Shown: positions 54,413 through 63,071 of the stretch, piece after piece
Numbering within the stretch: position 1 is the stretch's first letter
How the letters are laid out: each line of letters starts with the position of its first letter
NCBI RefSeq assembly: GCF_001428845.1
Contig: NZ_LMIU01000022.1
Span: forward strand, 619,030 to 683,029
Source: Achromobacter sp. Root83
GTDB taxonomy: Bacteria > Pseudomonadota > Gammaproteobacteria > Burkholderiales > Burkholderiaceae_B
Reading direction: 5' to 3'
DNA: 64,000 bases
The notes under the pieces: model-generated
Seen by the model: the letters and a program-made list of their open reading frames with translations, nothing else
The model's database searches: none
Told to the model about the DNA's origin: nothing
Program-made: the position numbers and the translations under genes

Positions 54413-55279
54413 TTACAGCGCGGCGATGCGGGCATCATAACCCGCACGCAATTGTTCAAAAACAGGGCCGGGTTTGCCCGAACCGACGGGTTTTCCGTCC
54501 AGGGAGACGATCGCAAGCACCTCCTTGGTAGCGGACGACAGCATCAGTTCGTCGGCCTCTTCCACTTCCTGCTGCGAGATCCGCCGGGCTTCGAACGGGA
54601 TGCCCGCCTCGGCGGCCAGTTCGCCCATCAGACCGTAGCGGATGCCTTCGAGGATCAGGTTGTTCTTGGGCGGCGCCAGCAGCTTGCCACCCGACACCAC
54701 CCAGATATTGGTGGACGAGCCTTCAGTCAGATAGCCGTCGCGGAACTGCACGACTTCGTCCGCGTTCGCGTCGACCGCCTGCTGCTTGGCCAGCACGTTG
54801 CCCAGCAGGGATACCGACTTGATCTCGCAGTGCAGCCAGCGCTCGTCGGGAATGCTGATCGCGGTCAGGCCCTGGGTACGCTGCGCGGCGGGCGGCGGCG
54901 ACCAGGGCGAGATCATGCCGAACACCGTGGGCGCAACCGGCGTGGCCGGGAACTGGTGGTCGCGCTTGGCCACGCCGCGCGTCACCTGCAGGTAGACGAT
55001 GCAGGTGTCCAGATTGGAACGCGACAGCAACTGCTGTATCAGGTCGATCCAGCCGGCGCGGTCGAACGGCTGCCCGATCCGCAAGGCGGCCAGGCTGCGG
55101 TCCAGGCGGTTGAGGTGTTCGGCCATGCGGAACGCATTGCCCTGGTACACGGGGACGACTTCGTAGATGCCGTCGCCGAAAATAAACCCGCGGTCGAGGA
55201 CGGAGATCTTGGCCTCGTCCACGCGCAGAAACTCGCCATTGAGATACACCTGGCTTTCGCCCGGCACGCCCGGAATCAT
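54413..55279 (-). CDS. dat: Class IV aminotransferase, D-alanine aminotransferase type
   Basis: PLP-dependent fold-type IV enzyme, 288 residues. YLNGEFLRVDEAKISVLDRG, FGDGIYEVVPVYQG, the PLP Lys154 in CEIKSVSLLGN, and Glu186 in DGYLTEGSSTNIW. It exchanges amino groups of D-amino acids, or possibly branched-chain ones; the IKSVSLLGNVL stretch and YLTEGSS favour D-amino-acid transaminase. ATG 55279 follows AGGAGTGCCTC. It lies downstream of the DD-carboxypeptidase gene, which also handles D-alanine. Confidence 0.88.
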   Translation of the reverse strand: MIPGVPGESQVYLNGEFLRVDEAKISVLDRGFIFGDGIYEVVPVYQGNAFRMAEHLNRLDRSLAALRIGQPFDRAGWIDLIQQLLSRSNLDTCIVYLQVTRGVAKRDHQFPATPVAPTVFGMISPWSPPPAAQRTQGLTAISIPDERWLHCEIKSVSLLGNVLAKQQAVDANADEVVQFRDGYLTEGSSTNIWVVSGGKLLAPPKNNLILEGIRYGLMGELAAEAGIPFEARRISQQEVEEADELMLSSATKEVLAIVSLDGKPVGSGKPGPVFEQLRAGYDARIAAL

Positions 55280-55331
55280 GAGGCACTCCTGAGAATTGAG
55301 AAATTGCCCCGCCGCGCACGCATTGCGTGCT

Positions 55332-55368
55332 GGCCGTCCCCAAAGGGACATTTTCGCTTGGGACGGCC
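55332..55368. other. Two mutually exclusive hairpins upstream of dat
   Basis: GGCCGTCCC (55332-55340) can pair with GGGACGGCC (55360-55368), or its GTCCC can pair with the closer GGGAC (55345-55349) across a CAAA loop. The structure lies 53 bp upstream of the dat ATG. Confidence 0.45.
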
Positions 55369-55419
55369 CGGCGTAGAAAAGGATAGGGACGGGCCGCAAG
55401 GCCCGCCCCCTGAATGCAA

Positions 55420-55449
55420 AGCGGGCGTTTCGCGCACGAAACGCCCGCT
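55420..55449 (-). terminator. Terminator-like hairpin downstream of the DD-carboxypeptidase gene
   Basis: A 13-bp perfect stem AGCGGGCGTTTCG / CGAAACGCCCGCT with a 4-nt loop, 39 bp beyond the stop. On the minus strand it is followed by TTTGCATTC, a short T run. A second small stem CGGGCC-GCAA-GGCCCG follows at 55390-55405. Confidence 0.55.
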
Positions 55450-55488
55450 GCTAGCTTACACCCGCTGGCGCGCCAGCGGCATGCCTGC

Positions 55489-56757
55489 TTACTGGAACCA
55501 GCGCTTGACGGTGTCGACCATGCGCCCGAAGAAGCCGGCGCGCTCCACCGCGTCCTGGACCACCAGCGGTTCGGTGCGCAGCACCTTGCCGTCCAGCGTG
55601 AACTGCAGCGTGCCGACCTGCTGGCCCTTGGCCAGCGGAGCGATCAGCGGATCGGTCCGTTGCGCCACGGGCTTGAGTTCGCCGGCCTTGCCGCGCGGCA
55701 CCGCGATGGACACCGGGTTGGGCGGGCCCAGCTTGACGTTTTCGGCGGTGCCTTCCCACACGCGGGCATCGATGCCGGGCTGGCTCTTGTCGAAGAGCTT
55801 CACGGTGTCGAAGTTCTGGAAGCTCCAGTTCAGCAGCTTCAGGCTTTCTTCGGCGCGCGTGGCTTCGCTGTCCGTGCCCACCACGACCACCAGGATCCGG
55901 CGGTCGCCGCGCACCGCGGTCGACACCAGGCAGTAGCCGGCCGAATCGGTGTGGCCGGTCTTCATGCCGTCCACCGAGGGATCGGACCACAGCAGGCGGT
56001 TGCGGTTGGGCTGCGTGATCTTGTTGTAGGTGTAGCTCTTCTGCTTGTAGTAGTGGAAGAAGTCCGGATGGTCCGTGATCAGATGGGCGGACACCGTGGC
56101 CAGGTCGCGCGTGGACGTCATGTGCTGAGGATCCGGCAGACCGGTGGCGTTCATGAAGTGCGTGTTCTTCATGCCCAGGCGGTCGGCCTCCTGGTTCATC
56201 AGCGAGGCGAAGGCGGCTTCGCTGCCGCCCACGGCTTCGGCCAGCGCCACGGACGCGTCATTGCCCGACTGCACGATCATGCCCTGGTTCAATTCGTCGA
56301 CCGTGACCGGCTTGCGCGGTTCGATGAACATGCGCGAACCGCCGGTGCGCCAGGCGTGCTCGGACACGGGCACCGTCTGCTCCAGCGTCAGGCGCTTTTC
56401 TTCCAGCGCGTTGAACACGACATAGGCCGTCATGATCTTGGTCAGCGAGGCCGGCTCGACCTTCGTGTCGGGGTTGGAGGCGGCCAGCGTCTGGCCGCTG
56501 TTCACGTCGATAACGATCCACGCCTTGGCCGCGATGGTGGGCGCCGGCACGGCCGACACATCACCGACAGGCACCGCGCCCGAGGCCGTCGGCGCCGGCG
56601 CCGGCGCCGCGGCGCCGGTCGCGGCGGGTGCGGCGGCGGGGGCCTGCTGCGCCCAGGCCGGCATCGAAGCGGCAAGCATCGCGGACAGCACCGCGCCTGA
56701 CACCAGGCGGCGGGTAAAGACAACGGGGGAGTGAGCGGAGTAAGGCAAATTCTTCAT
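55489..56757 (-). CDS. dacC: D-alanyl-D-alanine carboxypeptidase (PBP5/6 family)
   Basis: Trims the terminal D-Ala from peptidoglycan peptides. A 422-residue protein with a signal peptide (cut after SMPAWA, about 36), an Ala/Pro-rich linker of about 35 residues not usual in E. coli, and the SXXK motif Ser104-Lys107 (PASLTKIM), SXN Ser164 (QSGND) and KTG 266-268. A PBP5 C-terminal beta domain follows, with an amphipathic membrane anchor near VERAGFFGRMVDTVKRWFQ. ATG 56757 is preferred to the frame start at 56811. Confidence 0.92.
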   Translation of the reverse strand: MKNLPYSAHSPVVFTRRLVSGAVLSAMLAASMPAWAQQAPAAAPAATGAAAPAPAPTASGAVPVGDVSAVPAPTIAAKAWIVIDVNSGQTLAASNPDTKVEPASLTKIMTAYVVFNALEEKRLTLEQTVPVSEHAWRTGGSRMFIEPRKPVTVDELNQGMIVQSGNDASVALAEAVGGSEAAFASLMNQEADRLGMKNTHFMNATGLPDPQHMTSTRDLATVSAHLITDHPDFFHYYKQKSYTYNKITQPNRNRLLWSDPSVDGMKTGHTDSAGYCLVSTAVRGDRRILVVVVGTDSEATRAEESLKLLNWSFQNFDTVKLFDKSQPGIDARVWEGTAENVKLGPPNPVSIAVPRGKAGELKPVAQRTDPLIAPLAKGQQVGTLQFTLDGKVLRTEPLVVQDAVERAGFFGRMVDTVKRWFQ

Positions 56758-56910
56758 CGGCAACGTGGGTCCAGGAATGACGCCCGCCGGGGCGGGGCAA
56801 GTGGCTGACAATTATAGGCAGTCGATCAGACTCGTCTGCCCCGCGCGGGGTTCCCCGGGTGCTTAAAACATGCAACCTGATGCAACCTGCGGCCCCGCCG
56901 CGGCGCGGAC

Positions 56911-57564
56911 TCAGTCCAGCGCCACCTTCAGGCGCGCCTGCACCAGTTGGCGCAACACGAGCAGCTTTCCGTGGAAAAAGTGCGATGCGCCAGGCACCAC
57001 CACCACCGGAATCGAGCGCGGGCGCGCCCAATCCATGGCCTCGGACAGCGGCACGACCTCGTCTTCTTCGCCATGCACCATCAGTGTGTCGTCAGGCACC
57101 TGCACTTCGTGCGACTGGAAGCGGTTCACGGCCGGCCCCATCAGCATCAGGGCCGCGGGCAGCACCGTGTCGCCCTGTTCCGCCAGCGCCGCGTAGGTTT
57201 GCGCGGCAACGGCGGTGCCAAAGGAAAAGCCCGATAACACCCATGGCGCCTGGGCCAGCTCGGGGTGCAGTTCGCGCATCTGCGCCACGACGGCCAGCAT
57301 GTCCTGGGTTTCCCCCACGGACTTATCGAACACCCCTTCCGACTGGCCGACGCCACGGAAGTTGGGCCGCACCGCCACCAGGCCGTGCTGCACGCACGCG
57401 CGCGACAACGTGGTGACCACCTTGTTCTCGCGCGCGCCGCCCTGCAGCGGATGCGGATGCAGCACCAGGGCCCAGCCCCGCGGCGTGCCGCCAGGCCAGT
57501 CGATGGCGCAATCGATGCGGCCGGCGGCGCCGACGAATGCGTGGGTTTCAGTGCGTGCAGACAT
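56911..57564 (-). CDS. Alpha/beta hydrolase (COG2945 type)
   Basis: A 217-residue cytoplasmic serine hydrolase of the small COG2945 family. It has LVLHPHPLQGGARENKVVTT, VRPNFRGVGQSEG, the nucleophile elbow LSGFSFGTAVA, and HGEEDEVVPLSEAMDWA with GASHFFHGKL carrying Asp and His. No substrate is known; members act on esters or thioesters in lipid metabolism. Precedes the dacC gene on the same strand by 150 bp. Confidence 0.87.
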   Translation of the reverse strand: MSARTETHAFVGAAGRIDCAIDWPGGTPRGWALVLHPHPLQGGARENKVVTTLSRACVQHGLVAVRPNFRGVGQSEGVFDKSVGETQDMLAVVAQMRELHPELAQAPWVLSGFSFGTAVAAQTYAALAEQGDTVLPAALMLMGPAVNRFQSHEVQVPDDTLMVHGEEDEVVPLSEAMDWARPRSIPVVVVPGASHFFHGKLLVLRQLVQARLKVALD

Positions 57565-57596
57565 GGCGTGACTCGGCGTGCGAAAAGGGAATGATG

Positions 57597-58220
57597 TTAA
57601 CCGCCCGGCCTGGCGGTGGGCGCGGCGGCGGACCGCAAGGTAGCGGCCAGCCATTGCGCCAATTGGTCGGCGGCCTCGTCGCTGGCCTGGCGCAATGCCG
57701 TCACGCCGCCCCCGGCATCCAGGGTCGGCGCGGGCGCCTGCACCAGAATGCGCTTCTGATCCACCACCGAGCGGCCGCTCAGCAGCACCGCCTGCAACAG
57801 GATGCGCCCCTGGCTGGACTGGCCGTCCTCGGAGAACACCTGCTCGAACTGCGTGAGGGACACCTGCAACTGAGGGGTCTGCAGGTTGACGCGGTCATTC
57901 AGCACGGGCCCCTGGCGCGACAGGCGGTCGGCGATGCGCTGGCGCACCAATTCGGCGGGCGAGGAGGCCCAGCGATAGGTCGCGTAGGACTTCGGCGCGG
58001 CGCTGTCGCCCACTCGCCAGATCATGCTGGTATCGGACAGGGAGGGCACGGCCTGGAACGTCAGCGCGATCGGCTCGCGCGCCGGCAAGGCGGGCACCGG
58101 CCGGGCGTCCAGGCCCAAGTCGAATACGGTGGGCGGCGCGGCAACACGGCCTATGCCGCAGCCCGCCAGGGCCAGGCTCAGGGCCAGGGGCAGAATCAGG
58201 ATGGCGCTGCGGATCTTCAT
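57597..58220 (-). CDS. ABC-type transport auxiliary lipoprotein (PqiC/MlaB-associated, COG3218)
   Basis: A 207-residue outer-membrane lipoprotein with signal peptide and lipobox LSLALAGC (Cys21). The core runs VFDLGLDARPVPALPA and MIWRVGDSAAPKSYATYRWASSPAELVRQRI, the pattern of PqiC/YmbA-type auxiliary lipoproteins that dock with Mce complexes. It overlaps the mlaD-like gene by 4 nt (ATGA). Last gene of the Mce-type operon. Confidence 0.87.
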   Translation of the reverse strand: MKIRSAILILPLALSLALAGCGIGRVAAPPTVFDLGLDARPVPALPAREPIALTFQAVPSLSDTSMIWRVGDSAAPKSYATYRWASSPAELVRQRIADRLSRQGPVLNDRVNLQTPQLQVSLTQFEQVFSEDGQSSQGRILLQAVLLSGRSVVDQKRILVQAPAPTLDAGGGVTALRQASDEAADQLAQWLAATLRSAAAPTARPGG

Positions 58221-59173
58221 TTTGACTGTCTCCCGAATCCGGCAAAGCCGGGTTCGCCGGGTCCGGGCGCGACGGGCGCGGGGCCGAACAGGAAAGATTG
58301 CGGCGTGCTGTCGACACGGCGCAGGGTAACGGCCGCGCCGCGCGCGGCCGCGTTGACGCTGGTCGCCATGCTGGTGATCGCCGGCAGGGTCTCGCCATCC
58401 AGCCGCGCGGCGGCCAGGGCGATATCGTTGAGGCTGCGCGTGGCGACGGCCAAGGGGCCGTCGGGCGCATTCAGCCGCGCCAGCGACTGGCGGGCCTGCT
58501 GGGCCAGATCGGCGATCTCGCGCGCGGCGCGGTCCGCTTGGCGCGACGTGCTGCCCAGCGACTCCACAAGAGGCCCCAGCTTTTTGAAGGTGGGACCCAG
58601 GTCGCGGCTGGCTTCCTTCAGTGACTGCGTGATGTCGGTGGCGTTCTGCAGGCTGGCCGTCAGCGCCTGCACGTTCTGGTCGCTCAGCACGCGCCGCAAC
58701 TGCTCGGTGGCGACCTCGACATTGGAGATCAGCTTGTCGCCTCGCTGCTCGATGCGGTCGAGAAAGCCGGGGCGCAATGGAATGGCGGCGGGATGCTCGG
58801 CCGACGACACCAGGCGCTTGAGCGACGTGCCGTCGTCGCGCAGGTCGACATTGGCCATCCCGGTCACACCCTGCACACCCAGTTCGGCCCAGGTCGATTC
58901 GGTGATCGGCGTGTTCGGCGCCACGCCGATGCGGATGCGCACCTGGCCGGGCTTGTTCGGATTCAGCGCGAGCGACTGCACGCGGCCCACGGGCACGCCC
59001 TGGTAGCGCACGGCCGATTGCGGATTCAGACCGGTAACGGCCGTGGCCGAGATGATTTCGTAAGGCAGTAGCTGGGTCCGGTCGCGGCCGATCCAGATAG
59101 CCGTCAATGCCGCGGCGGCCAGCAGGACCAGCGTGAAGATGCCTGCCATGAGCGCATGACTACGGTTTTCCAT
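58217..59173 (-). CDS. MlaD-like Mce-family lipid transport protein
   Basis: A 318-residue periplasmic subunit with one N-terminal helix (HALMAGIFTLVLLAAAALTAI, 6-26) and an Mce domain (TAVTGLNPQSAVRYQGVPVG and RVRIRIGVAPNTPITESTWAEL-like, about 38-120). The helical, coiled-coil-prone rest is longer than MlaD of E. coli. Mce proteins form hexameric rings that pass lipids between membranes. Overlaps mlaF by 14 nt. Confidence 0.9.
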   Translation of the reverse strand: MENRSHALMAGIFTLVLLAAAALTAIWIGRDRTQLLPYEIISATAVTGLNPQSAVRYQGVPVGRVQSLALNPNKPGQVRIRIGVAPNTPITESTWAELGVQGVTGMANVDLRDDGTSLKRLVSSAEHPAAIPLRPGFLDRIEQRGDKLISNVEVATEQLRRVLSDQNVQALTASLQNATDITQSLKEASRDLGPTFKKLGPLVESLGSTSRQADRAAREIADLAQQARQSLARLNAPDGPLAVATRSLNDIALAAARLDGETLPAITSMATSVNAAARGAAVTLRRVDSTPQSFLFGPAPVAPGPGEPGFAGFGRQSK

Positions 59174-59999
59174 GATGCGTTCCCTTCGGTGCCAGATCGC
59201 CCAGCGCGCGCAGACCGCGTTCGCCCAGGAAGAATGTGTGAATGAACGGGTGATCCACCTTCAAGACTTCAGGCACCGTGTCGCAAATGATCACCCGCTT
59301 GTCTGCCAGCACGGCGACACGCGTGGCCAGCGCCAGCAGCGTGTCCAGATCGTGCGTCACCATGACGACGGTAAAGCCCAGCTGCCGGTGCAGGCTGCGC
59401 ACCAGGTCCACGAATTCATCGGACCGCAAGGGATCCAGGCCGGCCGTGGGTTCATCCAGGAACAGCAGTTCCGGGTCCAGCGACAGCGCGCGGGCCAGGG
59501 CCACGCGCTTGACCATCCCGCCGGACAGGTCCGAGGGGCGCTTGTCCGCGTCGCGCGAAGACAGGCCCACCATGGCCAGCCGGCACATGACGACGTCGCG
59601 CACCAGGTCTTCGGGCACCGAGCGCAATTCCCGCAAGGGCAGCGCCACATTGTCGAACACCGACAGCGCCGAGAACAGCGCGCCCGCCTGGAACAGCATG
59701 CCCCAGCGGTATGACAGGCGGCGCCGTTCTCCCGCTGTCAGTTCGGACAGCGTATGTCCCAGCACTTTCACCGAGCCCGCCGCGGGCACGTCCAGCCCGA
59801 TGATCTGCCGCAGCAGCACGGTCTTGCCCGTGCCCGAGCCCCCTACCAGCACCAGGATCTCGCCCGGAAAGACGGTCAGGTCCAGGTTCTCGTGCACGAC
59901 GTGGTCGCCGAACGCGGTGCGCAGGCCGCGCACGGTGATGACGGGTTCGACGGTGACGCCGTCTTCGGTGAATAGCCGGTTCTGGGTGGCGCTGTTCAT
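59160..59999 (-). CDS. MlaF-like ABC ATPase
   Basis: A 279-residue ATPase of the Mce transport systems: Walker A GGSGTGKTV, YRWGMLFQAGALFSALSVFDN, signature DLSGGMVKR, Walker B LLFLDEPTAGLDP, switch TVVMVTHDLD. The ATG at 59999 overlaps the permease stop by 1 nt; the open frame to 61163 is an artefact over the permease gene. It uses ATP to drive lipid movement with the MlaE-like permease. Confidence 0.92.
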   Translation of the reverse strand: MNSATQNRLFTEDGVTVEPVITVRGLRTAFGDHVVHENLDLTVFPGEILVLVGGSGTGKTVLLRQIIGLDVPAAGSVKVLGHTLSELTAGERRRLSYRWGMLFQAGALFSALSVFDNVALPLRELRSVPEDLVRDVVMCRLAMVGLSSRDADKRPSDLSGGMVKRVALARALSLDPELLFLDEPTAGLDPLRSDEFVDLVRSLHRQLGFTVVMVTHDLDTLLALATRVAVLADKRVIICDTVPEVLKVDHPFIHTFFLGERGLRALGDLAPKGTHHGKP

Positions 60000-61129
60000 C
60001 AGATGCCCACCGTGCTGAAGATCACGGCGTAAACCGCGTCCAGCAGGATCACGCCGGTGATGGACGTCACCACCGACGTGGTGGTGCCGCGCCCAAGGCT
60101 TTCGGTGTTGGGCTGGATGCGCAGGCCGAAATGGCAGGCGATCAGCGCGATCAGGATGCCGAACGTCACGCCCTTCATCATGCCGATCCAGTAGTTGGTC
60201 AGCGAAATGGCGTCGGGCAGCGATTGCAGGAACCATTGCGCCGACACGCCAAGCTGCGCCTGCGCCGCCAGCATGCCGCCCAGGAGGGCCATGGCGCTGG
60301 TCCACAGCACCAGCAGCGGCATGGTCACGGCAAGCGCCACCACGCGCGGCAGGATCAGCCGCTGCCCGTGCGAAATGCCCATGACCAGCATCGCGTCCAG
60401 TTCCTGCGTGACCCGCATCACGCCGATCTGCGCGGTGATGGCCGAACCGGACCGGCCCGCCACCAGGATGGCCGCCAGCACCGGGCCCAGCTCGCGCACG
60501 ATCGACACGCCCAGCAGGCGCACGATGAAGCGGTCGGCGCCGATCATCTGGAGTTGCTGCGCCGACAAATAGGACAGCACCACGCCGATCAGGAAGCCCA
60601 CCAGCGCGGTAATGCCCAGCGCCTGCGCGCCGGTGCGGTACACCTGCGCGGAAATCTCGCGCCACGGCCCCAGCCTGGGCCGGCGCAGCAGGGCGCCCAC
60701 ATCCAGGATCAACTGGCCAAGCATGATGAGCAGGGCCCGGCCATTTTCCGCCGCGCGAAAAATGGCGCTGCCCACGGCACGCACCCACCCCAGGGTCTCC
60801 GCCTTGGGAGGCGCGGCCTGGGTCTCGCCCTTGTTCATCGCCAATGCGTTGAAAACGTCCTGCTGCCCGGCCGCCCAGCGTACCCGTTCGGGCAGTTTTT
60901 CGCCCCAGGCGTGCCAGATGAGCAGCGCACCTATCGTGTCCAGCCGGCTGATGCCATGCAGATCCCACCGGGCGCCGTCCTTGGACGCGCGCGCCAGCGC
61001 CGACCGCCTGCGTTCGACCTCGCCCGCCTGGGCCAGCGCCAGGACGCTCCAATCGCCGCCCACATGGCACACCCCGCCTTCGTGGCGGAAAGGCGCGGCG
61101 GCGGTCGCAACTGAAGCGGAATGCGGCAT
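59999..61129 (-). CDS. STAS-MlaE fusion permease
   Basis: A 376-residue inner-membrane protein. The first about 115 residues look like a STAS (MlaB-type) domain: VGGDWSVLALAQAGEVERR, DLHGISRLDTIGALLIWHAW. The rest is an MlaE permease with five to six helices: ALGITALVGFLIGVVLSYLS, VSIVRELGPVLAAILVAGRS, RVTQELDAMLVMGISHG. In E. coli the STAS part is the separate MlaB. No MlaC is in the window. First gene of the operon, divergent from birA by 93 bp. Confidence 0.9.
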   Translation of the reverse strand: MPHSASVATAAAPFRHEGGVCHVGGDWSVLALAQAGEVERRRSALARASKDGARWDLHGISRLDTIGALLIWHAWGEKLPERVRWAAGQQDVFNALAMNKGETQAAPPKAETLGWVRAVGSAIFRAAENGRALLIMLGQLILDVGALLRRPRLGPWREISAQVYRTGAQALGITALVGFLIGVVLSYLSAQQLQMIGADRFIVRLLGVSIVRELGPVLAAILVAGRSGSAITAQIGVMRVTQELDAMLVMGISHGQRLILPRVVALAVTMPLLVLWTSAMALLGGMLAAQAQLGVSAQWFLQSLPDAISLTNYWIGMMKGVTFGILIALIACHFGLRIQPNTESLGRGTTTSVVTSITGVILLDAVYAVIFSTVGI

Positions 61130-61222
61130 GACGTCGGGATACCGATGCAAAATGTATCGCCAATGATATACGCAGGGGCCTGACGACCGCGAGCCCGGCC
61201 CGCGTGCCCTACAATCGCCGCC

Positions 61223-62074
61223 ATGCCCGTTCAAGTCCGCCCTATCGACCTGCCCGCGCCGGAAACCCTAGCCCGGACGCTCGGCACGCGCCTGCCCGCT
61301 TTCCAGGACATCGCCTGGACAGAAAGCACCGGATCGACCAACGCCGACCTGCTTGCGCGCGCCCGTTCCGGCGCCAGCGGCGGCAAACCCTGGCTGCTGG
61401 GTACGCATTTGCAGGAAACCGGCCGCGGCCGCGCGGGCCGCCCGTGGCAAAACCGCGCCGGCTCCACGCTGATGTTCTCCTGCGCATTCGACGTGCATCT
61501 GCCCGCCGCGCAATTGCCCGCGCTGTCCCCGCTGGCTGGTGTAGCCGCCTGCGAAGCACTGCGCGGCGTCGCGGGCTTCGACGCGGGGGGGCTGTGCATG
61601 AAGTGGCCCAACGACGTGCAATGGCACGACGCCAAGCTGGCAGGCGTCCTGGTCGAGACCACCCGCAACCCCGGCGGCCGAGAAGCCGGCTACACGGTGG
61701 TGATCGGCATGGGCGTAAACCTCATCGGCGCCGCTGATCTGTCGCTTGCGCTGGGCCGCGAGGTCGCCGACTGGACCCAGGTGCAGGCCAATTCCGCCCA
61801 CGCCGCCACGGCCGCGGATCTGGTCTGCGCCAGCGCCACGGCATGGCATGAAGCCGTCCAGGCGCTCGAGCGCGACGGCTTCGGCGCATTCCAACAACGC
61901 TTCGACCGGGTGGACGCGCTGGCCGGCCGCAAGGTGAACGTGCTGGACAAGGGCGCTATCCTTCTCAGCGGCACCGCCTGCGGCGTGGACGCGCAAGGCC
62001 GCCTGCTGGTGCAAACGCCCGAGGGCGCCACGCCGATCCTGGTCGGTGAAATTTCGATTCGACGCCAAGCATGA
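61223..62074 (+). CDS. birA: Biotin-protein ligase, group I (no DNA-binding domain)
   Basis: Attaches biotin to carboxylase subunits. A 283-residue protein: [21 protein letters not shown] with the biotin-binding Gly/Arg loop, [21 protein letters not shown], and a C-terminal SH3-like domain. The helix-turn-helix of E. coli BirA is missing, so it cannot act as the biotin-operon repressor. Its stop overlaps coaX by 4 nt (ATGA). Confidence 0.94.
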   Translation: MPVQVRPIDLPAPETLARTLGTRLPAFQDIAWTESTGSTNADLLARARSGASGGKPWLLGTHLQETGRGRAGRPWQNRAGSTLMFSCAFDVHLPAAQLPALSPLAGVAACEALRGVAGFDAGGLCMKWPNDVQWHDAKLAGVLVETTRNPGGREAGYTVVIGMGVNLIGAADLSLALGREVADWTQVQANSAHAATAADLVCASATAWHEAVQALERDGFGAFQQRFDRVDALAGRKVNVLDKGAILLSGTACGVDAQGRLLVQTPEGATPILVGEISIRRQA

Positions 62075-62877
62075 TTATTCTCATCGACTCCGGCAACAGC
62101 CGCCTGAAGGTGGGTTGGCTGGACGCCAGCAACCCGGACATGCCGCGCGAACCGGCGGCCGTCGCCTTCGACGGTCTCGACCTCGACGCGCTGGACGGCT
62201 GGCTGGCGGCGCTGCCCCGCCCGCCGTTGCGCGCGCTGGGCGTGAACGTGGCCGGCGCCGCTCGCGGCACGGCCATCGCCGCCATTCTTCAAAAGCACGG
62301 CTGCGCGGTGACGTGGTCGCTGTCGCAGGCCACCACGCTGGGTTTGGTCAACAGTTATCGCACGCCCACCCAGCTTGGCGCGGACCGCTGGGCGTCGTTG
62401 CTGGGCGTGCTGTCGCGCCTGCCTGGCGCCCATCCCCCCTTCGTGCTGGCCAGCTTCGGCACCGCCACCACCATCGACACCGTCGGCCCCGACAACGTAT
62501 TCGCCGGCGGGCTGATCCTGCCCGGCCCGGCCATGATGCGGCACGCGCTGGCCCATGGCACCGCCAACCTGCCGATCGCCAACGGCCAGGTCGTACCCTA
62601 TCCCACGGATACGCACGAGGCCATCGCTTCCGGCATCGCCGCGGCCCAGGCCGGCGCCGTCGTGCGCCAATGGCTGGCCGGGCGCCAGCGCTACGGCCAG
62701 ACCCCGCAGATCTATGCGGCGGGCGGCGGCTGGCCCGAGGTGCACCAGGAAATCGAACGGCTGCTGGCGGACGCGGGAGGAGCCTTCGGCGCCGCGCCGG
62801 TGCCGGTGTATCTGGACCACCCGGTCCTGGACGGCCTGGCCGCGGTCGCGCGCGCCACCCTGGACGCCATCCCCTGA
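62071..62877 (+). CDS. coaX: Type III pantothenate kinase
   Basis: First step of coenzyme A synthesis; needs a monovalent cation and is not feedback-inhibited by CoA. A 268-residue ASKHA-fold enzyme: [50 protein letters not shown]. In Bordetella this gene is known as baf, found through its effect on pertussis toxin promoters, and also sits after birA. Coupled to birA by ATGA. Confidence 0.95.
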   Translation: MIILIDSGNSRLKVGWLDASNPDMPREPAAVAFDGLDLDALDGWLAALPRPPLRALGVNVAGAARGTAIAAILQKHGCAVTWSLSQATTLGLVNSYRTPTQLGADRWASLLGVLSRLPGAHPPFVLASFGTATTIDTVGPDNVFAGGLILPGPAMMRHALAHGTANLPIANGQVVPYPTDTHEAIASGIAAAQAGAVVRQWLAGRQRYGQTPQIYAAGGGWPEVHQEIERLLADAGGAFGAAPVPVYLDHPVLDGLAAVARATLDAIP

Positions 62878-62890
62878 ACGAGGGCCCCGC

Positions 62891-63055
62891 ATGCGAGTGC
62901 TCTTCATCCTGATCCTGCTGGCGAACCTGGGGGCCTACGCGCTGGGCCAGGGCTGGCTGGGCGCGCGTCCGGAAGACGAGGGACGCGATACCCGCCGCTT
63001 CAGCCAGGAGCTCAATCCGGGCGCCGTGACGCTGGTGCCTAGACAGGCCCCCTAG
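62891..63055 (+). CDS. Small membrane protein downstream of coaX
   Basis: A 54-residue ORF with an N-terminal hydrophobic stretch (VLFILILLANLGAYALGQG, residues 3-21) and an acidic-then-basic tail ending VPRQAP. It lies 13 nt after coaX and is likely in the same operon. It resembles the short N-terminal part of SPOR-type or small anchor proteins seen after coaX in related genomes, but lacks any further domain. Function unknown. ATG 62891 follows AACGAGGGCC. Confidence 0.68.
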   Translation: MRVLFILILLANLGAYALGQGWLGARPEDEGRDTRRFSQELNPGAVTLVPRQAP

Positions 63056-63071
63056 CAACTGCCCCTTGCGG

